A DNA stretch of 64,000 nucleotides from Imhoffiella purpurea. GTDB taxonomy: Bacteria > Pseudomonadota > Gammaproteobacteria > Chromatiales > Chromatiaceae. Location of the stretch: NCBI RefSeq assembly GCF_000585215.1, contig NZ_AONC01000022.1, positions 1-64,000 on the forward strand. Reading direction: 5' to 3'. The notes beneath the pieces are model-generated. The model was not told the origin of the DNA. It worked only from the letters and a program-made list of their open reading frames with translations, and made no database searches. A program made the translations under genes and the position numbers. Below are positions 50,832 to 61,476 of this stretch, one piece after another (position 1 is the stretch's first letter; every line of letters starts with the position of its first letter).

Positions 50832-52190
50832 ATGCTGCTTCAATTCGCCGTCGAAAACTATGCCTGCTTCGCCGATGAGGTGCTGTTCTCGATGGTCGCC
50901 TCCGCCGGTGCCGAGCACCCGCGCCACGTCGTGCAAAGCCGGGCCGGACGCAAGCCCCGCATCCTGCGGCTGGCCGCCCTGTACGGTGCCAATGCCCACG
51001 GCAAGACCAAACTCATCGAAGCGCTGAGATTCGCTCAGAATCTCGTGGTGCGAGGGACCCGAAGTGGACGACGTATCCGAACCGCTCCCTTCCGTCTCGA
51101 TCGGCAGTGGCGGGAGAGTCCATCGCGCTTCGAGTTCCTGATCGACCACCAGGGGGTCGAGTACAGTTATGGGTTCGCGGTGGATAGCGAGCGAGTCCAT
51201 GAAGAGTGGCTCTTCATCCGTGAGACCGCGCGGGAGTCGCGTTATTTCGAGCGCGTGACCACGGAGGATGGCAAGGTCACCGTCGAGATCGGGCCGAAGC
51301 TGGCGGGAGGAGACAGGAAACAGCGGCAGTTTCTCGAGTTCGTCGCCCAGGGAACGCGGCCCAACCAGCTCTTCCTCACCGAGTCCGTGGACCGCAACGT
51401 CGAGGCATTGAAGCCGCTGTTCCATTGGTTCAGATTCGTTCTGACCATCGTGTCGGCCGAAGAAGCGCCTCAGCCGCTCGCGGTGCGACTCGACCGGGAA
51501 GAAGACTTCGTCGCATTCATGGCGGATTTCCTGCGCAATGCCAGCACGGGTATCGAGGGACTTGGCATCGAGCAGGAGCCTCTTGATTTCGAGAGACATT
51601 TTCCGGATATGCCGGTCGGCATGAGGGACGACTTGGACGCGGATCTCTCCGAAGGTGCCGTTTTCGGATTGCCGGGGCCGGACGGTCAAAGCCTCACGCT
51701 ATACCTCGATGACCGGAATCAGCCGACGGTTGCCCGTCTGAAGACCCGGCATAAAGGGAGGGATTCCTTGGAAGAGGATTTCGATTTCGAGGACGAATCC
51801 GCTGGAATCCAGCGCCTCATGGAGATTCTGCCCATCCTGGCGGATGCCGCTTCCGGCGAACGCGTCTACGTCGTCGACGAACTCGACCGCAAGCTCCATC
51901 CGCTGCTCTCGCGTCTATTCGTCACCAGCTTCATCGACCGCTGCGACGATGCCCAGCGCACCCAGCTCATCTTCACCACCCATGACACCCACCTCATGGA
52001 CCTGGAGCTGCTGCGCCGCGACGAGATCTGGTTCTTCGAGAAGGACCAGCACGGTGCATCCAGCCTCTTTTCCATGAACGCACTCAAGGTGCGTCCGGAT
52101 CTCAAGGTCGAGAAGAGTTACCTCAACGGACGTTTCGGCGGCATTCCCCTGATCCGCGAGCCCGCGGTCGGCTCGGACGCGTCCTGCTGA
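50832..52190 (+). CDS. RloA/AbiLi-type AAA ATPase (defence)
   Basis: A 452-residue SMC-like ATPase of the AAA_15/AAA_21 group. The N-terminus (MLLQFAVENYACFADEVLFS) and LYGANAHGKTKLIEALRFA (Walker A, with His where Ser is usual) are typical of RloA/OLD-like proteins. The Walker B/signature end is VYVVDELDRKLHPLLSRLF, with THDTHLMDLELLRRDEIWFF after it. The gene pair RloA-RloB corresponds to the AbiL abortive infection system, in which the ATPase partners a TOPRIM-like effector. It lies 10 bases before the RloB gene. Confidence 0.85.
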   Translation: MLLQFAVENYACFADEVLFSMVASAGAEHPRHVVQSRAGRKPRILRLAALYGANAHGKTKLIEALRFAQNLVVRGTRSGRRIRTAPFRLDRQWRESPSRFEFLIDHQGVEYSYGFAVDSERVHEEWLFIRETARESRYFERVTTEDGKVTVEIGPKLAGGDRKQRQFLEFVAQGTRPNQLFLTESVDRNVEALKPLFHWFRFVLTIVSAEEAPQPLAVRLDREEDFVAFMADFLRNASTGIEGLGIEQEPLDFERHFPDMPVGMRDDLDADLSEGAVFGLPGPDGQSLTLYLDDRNQPTVARLKTRHKGRDSLEEDFDFEDESAGIQRLMEILPILADAASGERVYVVDELDRKLHPLLSRLFVTSFIDRCDDAQRTQLIFTTHDTHLMDLELLRRDEIWFFEKDQHGASSLFSMNALKVRPDLKVEKSYLNGRFGGIPLIREPAVGSDASC

Positions 52191-52200
52191 GCATCCGTTC

Positions 52201-52824
52201 ATGGCGCTCACCAAGCGCAGGCCTCGCCCTCTCGATCGCGCCCAGGAGCATGTGCGCGACACCCGTCTCGTCATCATCGCTGCGGAGGGGCAGCAGACCG
52301 AGCGGCAGTATTTCGCCATGTTCCGCAGCACGCGGGTCCAGGTGAAGGTTCTGGCCGCCGGCGCAGACAACCGCTCGGCTCCGGAATACGTCCTCGAACG
52401 TCTGCGCCGATTCCAGGATGAATACCAGCTGGACGAGGGCGACAGCCTCTGGCTCATGCTGGACGTCGACCGATGGGGAAGCGACAAGCTGGCCGCTGTC
52501 GCCAGGGAGGCCAAGAGCGTCGGTTTCGGGCTCGCGGTCAGCAATCCCTGCTTCGAGGTCTGGCTGCTCTACCACTTCACTGCGGATATCCCCGCTACCG
52601 ACCGCTGTGGGGACATCGAGCAGGCGCTTCGCCAGGCCACGGGCAGCGGTTACAACAAGAGCCGGCTCCAGCCGGAATGCTTCGCACCGCACCTGAGCGC
52701 GGCGCTCGAGCGCTCGGAGGCGGCCGATCCATCCCCCCGGGGCCGTTGGCCCAAGGATCCCGGCAGCCATGTCTATCGGGTGATTCGGGAGCTTCCGGAA
52801 GAGGCCATGCCGTCTGCGCCCTGA
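52201..52824 (+). CDS. RloB/AbiLii-type TOPRIM-like protein (defence)
   Basis: A 207-residue protein with the RloB hallmarks: VIIAAEGQQTERQYFAMF (TOPRIM-like Glu), LWLMLDVDRWG (acidic DxD) and SNPCFEVWLLYHF. RloB/AbiLii is the effector partner of the ATPase in front of it and presumably acts on nucleic acid upon phage infection. The mechanism is inferred from the family. The basic N-terminus (TKRRPRPLDR) is usual. The next gene starts 111 bases downstream. Confidence 0.88.
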   Translation: MALTKRRPRPLDRAQEHVRDTRLVIIAAEGQQTERQYFAMFRSTRVQVKVLAAGADNRSAPEYVLERLRRFQDEYQLDEGDSLWLMLDVDRWGSDKLAAVAREAKSVGFGLAVSNPCFEVWLLYHFTADIPATDRCGDIEQALRQATGSGYNKSRLQPECFAPHLSAALERSEAADPSPRGRWPKDPGSHVYRVIRELPEEAMPSAP

Positions 52825-52935
52825 GCTTGGGGGTCACGCTGTCCGATCAGGCTGCCTCCATCGGCCAGTCTCGTGAGACCTCTCGCGCCCTTCATGCCCT
52901 ACAATGGCCACAGCCATCGAACACCCGATCCGCAC

Positions 52936-54261
52936 ATGACCGACACCAACGCCCAAGCCCCCATCACCCGGCTCTACCAGCAGTGCGAGCCCATCGAGTC
53001 CATCGGACCCGAGGATCCGCGCTGGGTGAATTTCGATGCCGTGCGCGGCGACGACAACGTCGTCGCCCTCTATGCCCGCAGCCTGCGCCGCGCCAAGGCC
53101 GGTCAATGGGACTACAAGCTCTTCACCGGTCATCGTGGCGTCGGCAAGACCAGCGAGCTCTATCGACTCAAGGGCATGCTGGAAACGCCAGAGGCTGGCC
53201 GCCAGGGCTTCATCGTCGTCTTCTGCGACGTCGGGGAGCGCCTCGACGTCAACGATCTCGACTTTCCGGACCTGCTGGTCTACATCGCCGCGCAGCTTCA
53301 GCAGCAGCTCGCCGAGCGCAAGCTGCCGGGCTTCAGTCCCGTCAACACCTATCTCAAACGGGTCTGGGACGACATCTGCGGCCTTCTCTCCAAAGAGGTC
53401 GGCTTCAGCGGCGGCGAGGTCGAGGGCGGCTTCGGCAAGCTCGCCATCGAGCTGCGCAACCGTCCCAACGCCCGTAGCCAGCTGCGGGCCGCCGTCGAGA
53501 TGCACAGCACCTCGCTGCTCAAGGCCGTCAACGATTTGCTCGGCGACGCCGAGGTCAAGGCCCGCCAGGCCGGCCACGACGGTCTGGTCCTCATCATCGA
53601 CGGTCTCGACAAGCTGGTGCGCCGCGACTGCGGCGACGGGACCAACACCCACGAGCGTCTCTTCATCGACCGCAGCGAGCACCTCGCCTCGCTAAAGGTG
53701 CATACCGTCTACACCGTGCCCATCTCGCTCATCTACTCGCCCCGCGTCGGTCAGCTGGAGCAGACCTTCGGCGAATACAACACGCCGGTCTCCATGATCC
53801 GGCTGCGCCCCAGCCGGGACGAGCCGATCCACCCAGACTCTTTGGGCATGGCCAAGATGCGCGAGATGGTCGAGAAACGCTGCGCCGTCGCCGAGACCAG
53901 CCTGGATCAGGCCTTCGACAGCGGCGACACCCTCGACTACCTGTGCGAAATGAGCGGCGGACACCCGCGTCACCTCATGACCTTCATCCAGGCCGCCTGC
54001 AACGAGCTGGATGCGCTCCCCATCACCCGTCCGATCGCCCAGAAGGCCATCCGCAAATACGCCAACGCCCTGCGGCGCGAGGTGCCGGACGACGCCTGGG
54101 CCACCCTGCCCAGGTTCGACCGGCCCCAGCGCGACATCCCCAAGGACGACCTCCACCAGCAGCTGCTCTTCCTGCTCTTCGTCTTCGAGTACATGAACGG
54201 CGACATCTGGTACGAGGTCAACCCGGTGCTCCGGACCCTTGAGCGCTTCCGCCAGCCCTAG
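52936..54261 (+). CDS. P-loop AAA/STAND-type ATPase paired with a TPR protein
   Basis: A 441-residue ATPase. Walker A is KLFTGHRGVGKTSELYRLKG (about residues 64-83) and Walker B is GLVLIIDGLDKLV. The sensor-like MSGGHPRHLMTFIQAACNEL and a C-terminal winged-helix-like region (LLFLLFVFEYMNGDIWYEVN) complete it. The combination is typical of archaeal/STAND-related signalling ATPases. Start at ATG 52936. The TPR gene begins 23 bases inside its end, an unusually long overlap, indicating that the two products are made together. The position beside RloAB suggests a defence role; this is inference. Confidence 0.75.
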   Translation: MTDTNAQAPITRLYQQCEPIESIGPEDPRWVNFDAVRGDDNVVALYARSLRRAKAGQWDYKLFTGHRGVGKTSELYRLKGMLETPEAGRQGFIVVFCDVGERLDVNDLDFPDLLVYIAAQLQQQLAERKLPGFSPVNTYLKRVWDDICGLLSKEVGFSGGEVEGGFGKLAIELRNRPNARSQLRAAVEMHSTSLLKAVNDLLGDAEVKARQAGHDGLVLIIDGLDKLVRRDCGDGTNTHERLFIDRSEHLASLKVHTVYTVPISLIYSPRVGQLEQTFGEYNTPVSMIRLRPSRDEPIHPDSLGMAKMREMVEKRCAVAETSLDQAFDSGDTLDYLCEMSGGHPRHLMTFIQAACNELDALPITRPIAQKAIRKYANALRREVPDDAWATLPRFDRPQRDIPKDDLHQQLLFLLFVFEYMNGDIWYEVNPVLRTLERFRQP

Positions 54262-56530
54262 CCCGGTCGAGCTGGCCGGCGACGCCTTCCGCGCCCTGCG
54301 CCGCGCCATCGTGCGCAGCCGGGGCTTCTCCCTGCTGCTCTGCACCTGCGACGCGCCCGCCACGCGCGACGCGCTCATTGCCAACCTCGCCGCCTCCCTG
54401 CCGGGTCTCACCCTCCATCGCATCCAGCTGCCGGACCCCGCCGAACAGGAGCCGTTGGAGGCCGTTGCCGCCCTGCAGCCGCCCGGTCCGGTCATGATCG
54501 TGGGGCTCGAGCCCCTACTCGCGGACGAGGGTCGCGCTGAACGCCTCCTGAGCGCCCTCAATCTCAGCCGCGGCGACTGGCCCTCGCGCATTCCCGTGCC
54601 CGTCGTCGTCTGGATCCCGCGCCGTCTGCTCGCCCGTCTTACCGCCGATGCGCCGGACTTCTTCGATTGGCGCAGTGACATCCTCGACTTCCCGGAGTTG
54701 ACCGTCGATCAAGTGCGCCCATTCGCCGTCCGAGACTGGATGTACGGTGTCGATCCGCGTCTGACGCGCGAAGAACAGGACGCGCGCGTCCAGGAACTGG
54801 AGGCCCGCATCGCCGCGACGCTGGACAACGATGACGAGCCTGTCTGCCGCCACCGTCTGGAATGGTGGGAGGAGCTTGCGGAGCTCAGGGTGCTCAGGGG
54901 GGATATCGACGAGGCGCTGCGCATCCGTCTTGAGGAGCAGCTACCGGTCCATGAGCGCATCGGTGATGTGCGCGAAATGGCTGTCACCAAGGGTAAAGTC
55001 GCCGACATTCTGCAAGCACGCGGGGATTTGGATGAAGCGCTGCACATCTTGAGTGATGAAGTGTTGGTCGTTTTTGAGCGCCTCGGTGATGTGCGGTCGA
55101 AGGCCGTCACCCAGGGGCAAATAGCCGATATCTTGCAAGCAGGCGAGAAGTTGGATGAGGCGCTGCGTATCCGCCTCGAGGAGGAGCTCCCGGTCTATGA
55201 GCGCCTCGGCGACATGCGTGAAATGGCGGTCACCAAGAGTAAAATCGCCGATATTCTGAGGGTCCGTGGCGAGCTCGATGAGTCGCTGCGCATTCTGACT
55301 GACGAGGTGTTAGTTGCTTTTACGCGCCTCGGCGACGCGCGCTCGAAGGCTATCACGCAGGGGCAGATAGCAGACATTCTGCGGGCGCGTGGGCAGTTAG
55401 CTGAGGCACTGCATATCTTGACCGATGAGGTGCTAGTCGCTTTTGAGCGCCTTGGCGACGTGCGTTCGAAAGCCATCACCCAGGGACAGATAGCAGACAT
55501 TCTGCAGGCACGTGGGGAACTCGATGCTGCCTTGGTTATCCGCCTCAAGGAGGAGCTTCCGGTCTATGAGCGCTTCGGTGACGTTCGCTCGAAGGCCATC
55601 ACTCAGGGGCAAATAGCAGACATTCTGCGGGTGCGTGGGCAGTTGGCTGAGGCAGTCCACATCTTGACCGATGAGGTGCTAGTCGCTTTCGAGCACCTTG
55701 GCGACGTGCGTTTGAAAGCTGTTGCCCAGGGGCAAATCGCCGACATTTTGCAGGAGCGTGGAGAACTGGATGAGGCGTTGCGTATCCGGTTGGAAGAGGA
55801 GCTTCCGGTCTATGAGCGCCTCGGCGATGTGCGTGAGAAGGCCGCCACTCAGGGAAAAATCGCTGACATCCTGCAGGCGCGTGGGGAGCTGGAGCAGGCG
55901 TTGCGCATCCGCCTTGAAGAGGAGCTTCCGGTCTATGAGCGCCTCGGTGACGTGCGCTCGAAGGCCGTCACCCAGGGGCAGATCGCCGACATCCTGCAGG
56001 CGCGCGGGGAGCTAGACGAAGCGCTGCGCATCCGCCTGGAGGAGCAGCTTCCTGTCTATGAGCGCCTCGGCGACGTGCGCTCGAAGGCCGTCACCCATGG
56101 GAGGATCGCTGATATCCTGCAGGCGCGCGGCGAGGTGGACGAGGCGCTACGTATCCGCCTTGATGAGCAGCTTCCGGTCTATGAGCGCCTTGGCGACGTG
56201 CTCTCGAAGGCTGTCACCCAAGGTAGGATCGCCGACATCCTGCAGGCGCGCGGGGAGCTGGGCGAGGCGTTGCGCATCCGCCTCAAGGAGGAACTCCCGG
56301 TCTATGAGCGTCTCGGCGACGTGCGTAACCGGCTGATGTGCCAAGCCGAGATCGCGTTGAATTTGCTGGCCAGGGGCGGTGATGGAGATCGTGATCGGGC
56401 CGAATCGCTGCTGCGTCTTGCATTGACCGACGCCCGTCGGCTGCGCATTCCAGAGGTGAAAACGATCGAGGGAATCTTGGACCGGCACGGGATGGTGAGC
56501 GATCGAGGATCCCGGGGTGGAAATCTGTGA
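54239..56530 (+). CDS. Degenerate NTPase domain fused to twelve TPR-like repeats
   Basis: A 763-residue protein. Residues about 12-175 look like a P-loop NTPase without a Walker A: FSLLLCTCDAPATRDALIAN occupies the nucleotide-loop position, then GPVMIVGLEPLLADE and LTADAPDFFDWRSDILDF. From residue 224 on are twelve 41-residue helical repeats of the type DEALRIRLEEELPVYERLGD plus VRSKAVTQGQIADILQARGEL. The length suits kinesin-light-chain-like TPRs. The start is TTG 54239, inside the ATPase gene. It probably senses or scaffolds, with the upstream ATPase as its active partner. Confidence 0.72.
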   Translation: MSASASPSPVELAGDAFRALRRAIVRSRGFSLLLCTCDAPATRDALIANLAASLPGLTLHRIQLPDPAEQEPLEAVAALQPPGPVMIVGLEPLLADEGRAERLLSALNLSRGDWPSRIPVPVVVWIPRRLLARLTADAPDFFDWRSDILDFPELTVDQVRPFAVRDWMYGVDPRLTREEQDARVQELEARIAATLDNDDEPVCRHRLEWWEELAELRVLRGDIDEALRIRLEEQLPVHERIGDVREMAVTKGKVADILQARGDLDEALHILSDEVLVVFERLGDVRSKAVTQGQIADILQAGEKLDEALRIRLEEELPVYERLGDMREMAVTKSKIADILRVRGELDESLRILTDEVLVAFTRLGDARSKAITQGQIADILRARGQLAEALHILTDEVLVAFERLGDVRSKAITQGQIADILQARGELDAALVIRLKEELPVYERFGDVRSKAITQGQIADILRVRGQLAEAVHILTDEVLVAFEHLGDVRLKAVAQGQIADILQERGELDEALRIRLEEELPVYERLGDVREKAATQGKIADILQARGELEQALRIRLEEELPVYERLGDVRSKAVTQGQIADILQARGELDEALRIRLEEQLPVYERLGDVRSKAVTHGRIADILQARGEVDEALRIRLDEQLPVYERLGDVLSKAVTQGRIADILQARGELGEALRIRLKEELPVYERLGDVRNRLMCQAEIALNLLARGGDGDRDRAESLLRLALTDARRLRIPEVKTIEGILDRHGMVSDRGSRGGNL
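54908..56383 (+). repeat. Twelve tandem 123-bp coding repeats
   Basis: Unit starts recur exactly every 123 bases (54908, 55031, 55154, ... 56261). Each encodes 41 residues. Two flavours exist: an IRLEEELPVYERLGD type and an ILTDEVLVAFERLGD type, in the order A B A B B A B A A A A A. The last five A units are very similar at the DNA level, indicating recent duplication. Confidence 0.95.
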
Positions 56531-56616
56531 ACGGCGTCCGGTCTGTCCCGAGCATTCACGATTGACTTCGCCGGTATTGGGCGTAGCCTCGAAAGTCATC
56601 GGCGGCCCTCCGCCGT

Positions 56617-56637
56617 GATCACCGATAGACGGTGATC
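56617..56637. promoter_or_regulatory. Inverted repeat before nadM, candidate operator
   Basis: GATCACC (56617-56623) and GGTGATC (56631-56637) are exact complements separated by 7 bases, 27 bases before the nadM ATG. A dyad in this place could be bound by an NAD-metabolism repressor, but no such regulator gene is in the window. Confidence 0.4.
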
Positions 56638-56663
56638 CCACAGACATTCATTGGGGGATTCCC

Positions 56664-57713
56664 ATGAATCGCTACGATCTCGCGGTCTATATCGGCCGCT
56701 TTCAGCCGTTTTACGACGGCCATCTCGCCTGCGTTCGTCAGGCGCTCGATCTGGCCGCCAATCTGGTCGTCCTGGTCGGATCCATTAACCGTCCGCGCAA
56801 TATCCGCGATCCATTCGGCTATGCCGAGCGGCGCGAGATGATCGAGTCCGCGCTGCCCGCCGATCTGCGCGATCGGGTCGTGATCACGGGCGTCGCCGAT
56901 CGGCTCTACAATCTGTCGAGCTGGGTCGCCGGGGTGCAGGGCGCGGTGGATGGGATCGTCACGGCCGTGGCCGGCGGCGAGGCGTCCATCACCCTGGTCG
57001 GTCATCGCAAGGATCACAGCTCCAGCTATCTGGATCTCTTTCCGCAATGGGACTTCAGCCCGGTCGAGCCGGTCTCCATGCTGTCGGCGACCGAGATTCG
57101 TGACGTCCTGCTGGGAGAGGGTGCGTCCGATTTGGACGAGACCCTGGCCGCCCAGCCCCTGCCGGACGGGGTCAAGTCCTATCTGCGCGACTGGATCGGG
57201 GCCGAGCCGGACGCCTGGGAGGCGCTGCGTCAGGAATGGGCCTTCGTGCGCCGCTATCGCTCACAGTTCGCGGCATTGCCCTATCCGCCCATCTTCCAGA
57301 CCGTCGATGCCGTGGTGCTGCAGGCGGGCCATATCCTCATGGTCGAGCGCGGTGCCCAGCCGGGTCGCGGTCTGCTGGCCCTGCCCGGTGGCTTTCTCGA
57401 CGTCGAGGAGACCATCGAGGATGCGGTGATCCGCGAACTGCGCGAGGAGACCGGCATCAAGGTGCCCGAGCCGGTTTTGCGTGGAAGTATCCGTGCCCGG
57501 GCGCGCTACGACGATCCGCAGCGATCGCTGCGCGGGCGTACCATCACGGATGCCTTTCTGTTCGAGCTGCGTCCCGGACCCCTGCCGCGCGTCAAGGGCG
57601 GCAGCGACGCCCGAAAGGCGCAGTGGATCTCGCTGGCCGAGTTCCAGTCGCTCGAATCGCGGATCTACGAGGACCATTACCACATCGTCCAGGATCTGCT
57701 CGGGCGCGCCTGA
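56664..57713 (+). CDS. nadM: Bifunctional NMN adenylyltransferase / Nudix hydrolase
   Basis: A 349-residue fusion. Residues 1-180 form a NadM-type nucleotidyltransferase (VYIGRFQPFYDGH, with Tyr at the position usually His, and SATEIRDVLL). Residues about 205-349 form a Nudix hydrolase with the full box GGFLDVEETIEDAVIRELRE followed by ETGI. The first makes NAD from NMN and ATP; the second acts on ADP-ribose or similar nucleotides. The fusion is known in cyanobacteria and other bacteria with the NadV salvage route, and nadV follows after 80 bases. Confidence 0.92.
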   Translation: MNRYDLAVYIGRFQPFYDGHLACVRQALDLAANLVVLVGSINRPRNIRDPFGYAERREMIESALPADLRDRVVITGVADRLYNLSSWVAGVQGAVDGIVTAVAGGEASITLVGHRKDHSSSYLDLFPQWDFSPVEPVSMLSATEIRDVLLGEGASDLDETLAAQPLPDGVKSYLRDWIGAEPDAWEALRQEWAFVRRYRSQFAALPYPPIFQTVDAVVLQAGHILMVERGAQPGRGLLALPGGFLDVEETIEDAVIRELREETGIKVPEPVLRGSIRARARYDDPQRSLRGRTITDAFLFELRPGPLPRVKGGSDARKAQWISLAEFQSLESRIYEDHYHIVQDLLGRA

Positions 57714-57793
57714 AGCGATTGCGCGCCTCCGATCGCCGGCCCGATCCGGGCCGGTTCGTTCCCGGGGATTCCGGGCCATAGGGGAGAGACCCA

Positions 57794-59251
57794 ATGAACG
57801 CATCCGTTCCGTCGCCATTGAACGCCAACCTCATCCTCAACAGCGATTCCTACAAGCTCACGCACTATCTGCAGTATCCGCCCGGTACCGAGGCGATCTT
57901 CAGCTATGTGGAATCGCGCGGAGGGCGTTTTCCGCGCACGCTCTTCTTCGGGCTGCAGATGTTCGTGCGCGACTATCTGGCGCGGCCCATCACCCGGGAC
58001 ATGATCGAGGAGGCGGCCGAGTTCCAGGCCCGCCACCTGCCCGGCGCGCCCTTCAACCGCGCGGGCTGGGAACACATCCTGAACCGGCACGGCGGCTGGC
58101 TGCCGATCCGCTTGTGTGCGGTCGCCGAGGGCAGTGCGGTGCCGGTGCGCCAGGTACTGGCCACGGTCGAGTCCACCGATCCGCAGGTGCCCTGGATCGG
58201 ACAGTACGCCGAGACCGCCATCCTGCGCGCCATCTGGTATCCGACCACGGTCGCGACCATCAGCTGGCACATCAAGGGCCTGATCCGGCGCTATCTGGAG
58301 GACACGGCCGAGTCGCTCGACGGGCTGCCCTTCATGTTGCACGACTTCGGCGCCAGGGGCGTCAGCTCCTTCGAGTCCGCCGCGCTCGGCGGTGCCGCGC
58401 ATCTGGTCAACTTCCAGGGGACGGACACCCTGGCCGGCGCGGCCGCGGCCAATCGCTACTACGACGCCGAGATGGCCGCCTATTCGATCCCGGCGGCCGA
58501 GCACGCGACCGTCACCGCCTGGGGCGAGGAAGGGGAGCTGGACGCCTATCGCAACATGCTCGACCGTTTCGCCCGGCCCGGCGGCATGCTGGCGGTCGTC
58601 TCCGACTCCTACGATCTGGAGCGCGCCGTCGGCTACTGGAGCAACGAACTGTGCGACCGGGTCCGGGCGTCCGGCGCGACCCTGGTGATCCGTCCGGATT
58701 CCGGACATCCGCCGACCATGGTGTGCCGCACCCTGGAGCAGCTGGCCGAGGGCTATGGCGCCCGGGTCAACGCCAAGGGCTATCGGGTGCTCGACGGGGT
58801 GCGGGTGATCCAGGGCGACGGGATCGATTTGGACTCGATCGGCGAGATCCTGGCCGAGGTCGAGCGCGCCGGATTCTCGGCCGAGAACCTGGCCTTCGGG
58901 ATGGGCGGGGCGCTGCTGCAGCGGCTCGACCGCGACACCCAGCGCTTCGCCTTCAAGGCCAGCGCCATCCGGCGCGACGGCGTCTGGCGCGATGTCTCCA
59001 AACAGCCGCGCACCGATCCCGAGAAGGCCTCCAAGCCCGGCCGGCTGAGCCTGCTGCACAACCCGGAATTCGGCACCTGGCGCACCCAGCGCGAGGAGGA
59101 TCCGCTGGAGTCAGGCTGGCGGCCGGCGCTGCAATGCGTCTATGAGGATGGACGCATCCAGGGGCAGCAGACCCTGGCCGAGATCCGTGCCCGTGCCGAT
59201 GCGGCCTTGGAGACGCTGGCTCGCGAGGATGGCGGCTGTTCGAGATCCTGA
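57794..59251 (+). CDS. nadV: Nicotinamide phosphoribosyltransferase
   Basis: A 485-residue enzyme of the NAMPT family, making NMN from nicotinamide and PRPP. Motifs: NLILNSDSYKLTHYLQYPPG at the N-terminus, MLHDFGARGVSSFESAALGG, HATVTAWGEEGELDAYRNML, TLVIRPDSGHPPT and ENLAFGMGGALLQRLDRDT, matching the PRPP/NAM pocket. A GGGGAGAG ribosome site precedes the ATG. With nadM-Nudix it forms a two-step nicotinamide-to-NAD route that bypasses nicotinate. Confidence 0.95.
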   Translation: MNASVPSPLNANLILNSDSYKLTHYLQYPPGTEAIFSYVESRGGRFPRTLFFGLQMFVRDYLARPITRDMIEEAAEFQARHLPGAPFNRAGWEHILNRHGGWLPIRLCAVAEGSAVPVRQVLATVESTDPQVPWIGQYAETAILRAIWYPTTVATISWHIKGLIRRYLEDTAESLDGLPFMLHDFGARGVSSFESAALGGAAHLVNFQGTDTLAGAAAANRYYDAEMAAYSIPAAEHATVTAWGEEGELDAYRNMLDRFARPGGMLAVVSDSYDLERAVGYWSNELCDRVRASGATLVIRPDSGHPPTMVCRTLEQLAEGYGARVNAKGYRVLDGVRVIQGDGIDLDSIGEILAEVERAGFSAENLAFGMGGALLQRLDRDTQRFAFKASAIRRDGVWRDVSKQPRTDPEKASKPGRLSLLHNPEFGTWRTQREEDPLESGWRPALQCVYEDGRIQGQQTLAEIRARADAALETLAREDGGCSRS

Positions 59252-59307
59252 GCCATGGGTATCGAGTTCCGGGTTTGCAGCCGAATGGAGAGCATGTTGC
59301 CGGACCG

Positions 59308-59678
59308 CTACGTATCTTCGAGTGGCCAATCGGGACGAGAGGCCGTCTGAACACCTGTCGCCAGAGGTCTGGTCCGCATAGCGGACCCTACCGAGGCGGC
59401 AGTAGGGTCCGCTGTGCGGACCGAATCGCTGGTTGACGGGTCGTTTACTGCCAGAAAACCGAGCAGCTCCCGGGGCAGGGGCGTATCGTGCAACGCGCGC
59501 GAGCGGGAGAGGGCATGGATCGCCCGCTCGCGCTCGCCTTCGAGCAGATACCGCATCCCCTGGACGAGCGCCCGCTCGGCCGCCCGCTCGGTCTCGAACA
59601 GTTGGCCGAGCTCCATGCCGCAGCGTCTGCAGGTCGGGGCCTCGCCCACTCGCGCCTTGCAGTTGGGGCAGCGATCCA

Positions 59679-59679
<1 letters not shown>
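59308..59679 (-). CDS. Small zinc-ribbon protein at the end of the Hsp70 operon
   Basis: A 123-residue protein. Residues 1-22 contain CPNCKARVGEAPTCRRCG, a rubredoxin-like CxxC/CxxC zinc ribbon. A helical segment (LFETERAAERALVQGMRYLL through ALSRSRALHDTPLPRELLGF) follows. The C-terminal third (from about residue 80) is encoded by the REP-like palindrome at 59371-59422 and flanking sequence, so the original protein may have been shorter. The ATG overlaps the stop of the DnaK-like gene by one base, placing it in the same operon. A link to the chaperone is likely but unproven. Confidence 0.65.
59371..59422. repeat. REP-like nested palindrome
   Basis: Two 21-base arms (59371-59391 and 59402-59422) are complementary with one mismatch, around a 10-base loop. 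Each arm is itself palindromic (GGTCCGC near-centred on GCGGACC). This nested structure is like repetitive extragenic palindromes. Here it falls within the 3' part of the zinc-ribbon reading frame. Confidence 0.8.
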
Positions 59680-61409
<1,730 letters not shown>

Positions 61410-61476
61410 GGATATGGATTCCTGAAGGTGTTGCGTGGGCAGTAGGGTCGTCGTCGGGGCCGGTGCAGCGATGGCC

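Noticed and set aside
54908-56383. CRISPR or non-coding satellite from the 123-bp periodicity
   Set aside because: The repeats stay in frame throughout and encode TPR-like helices.
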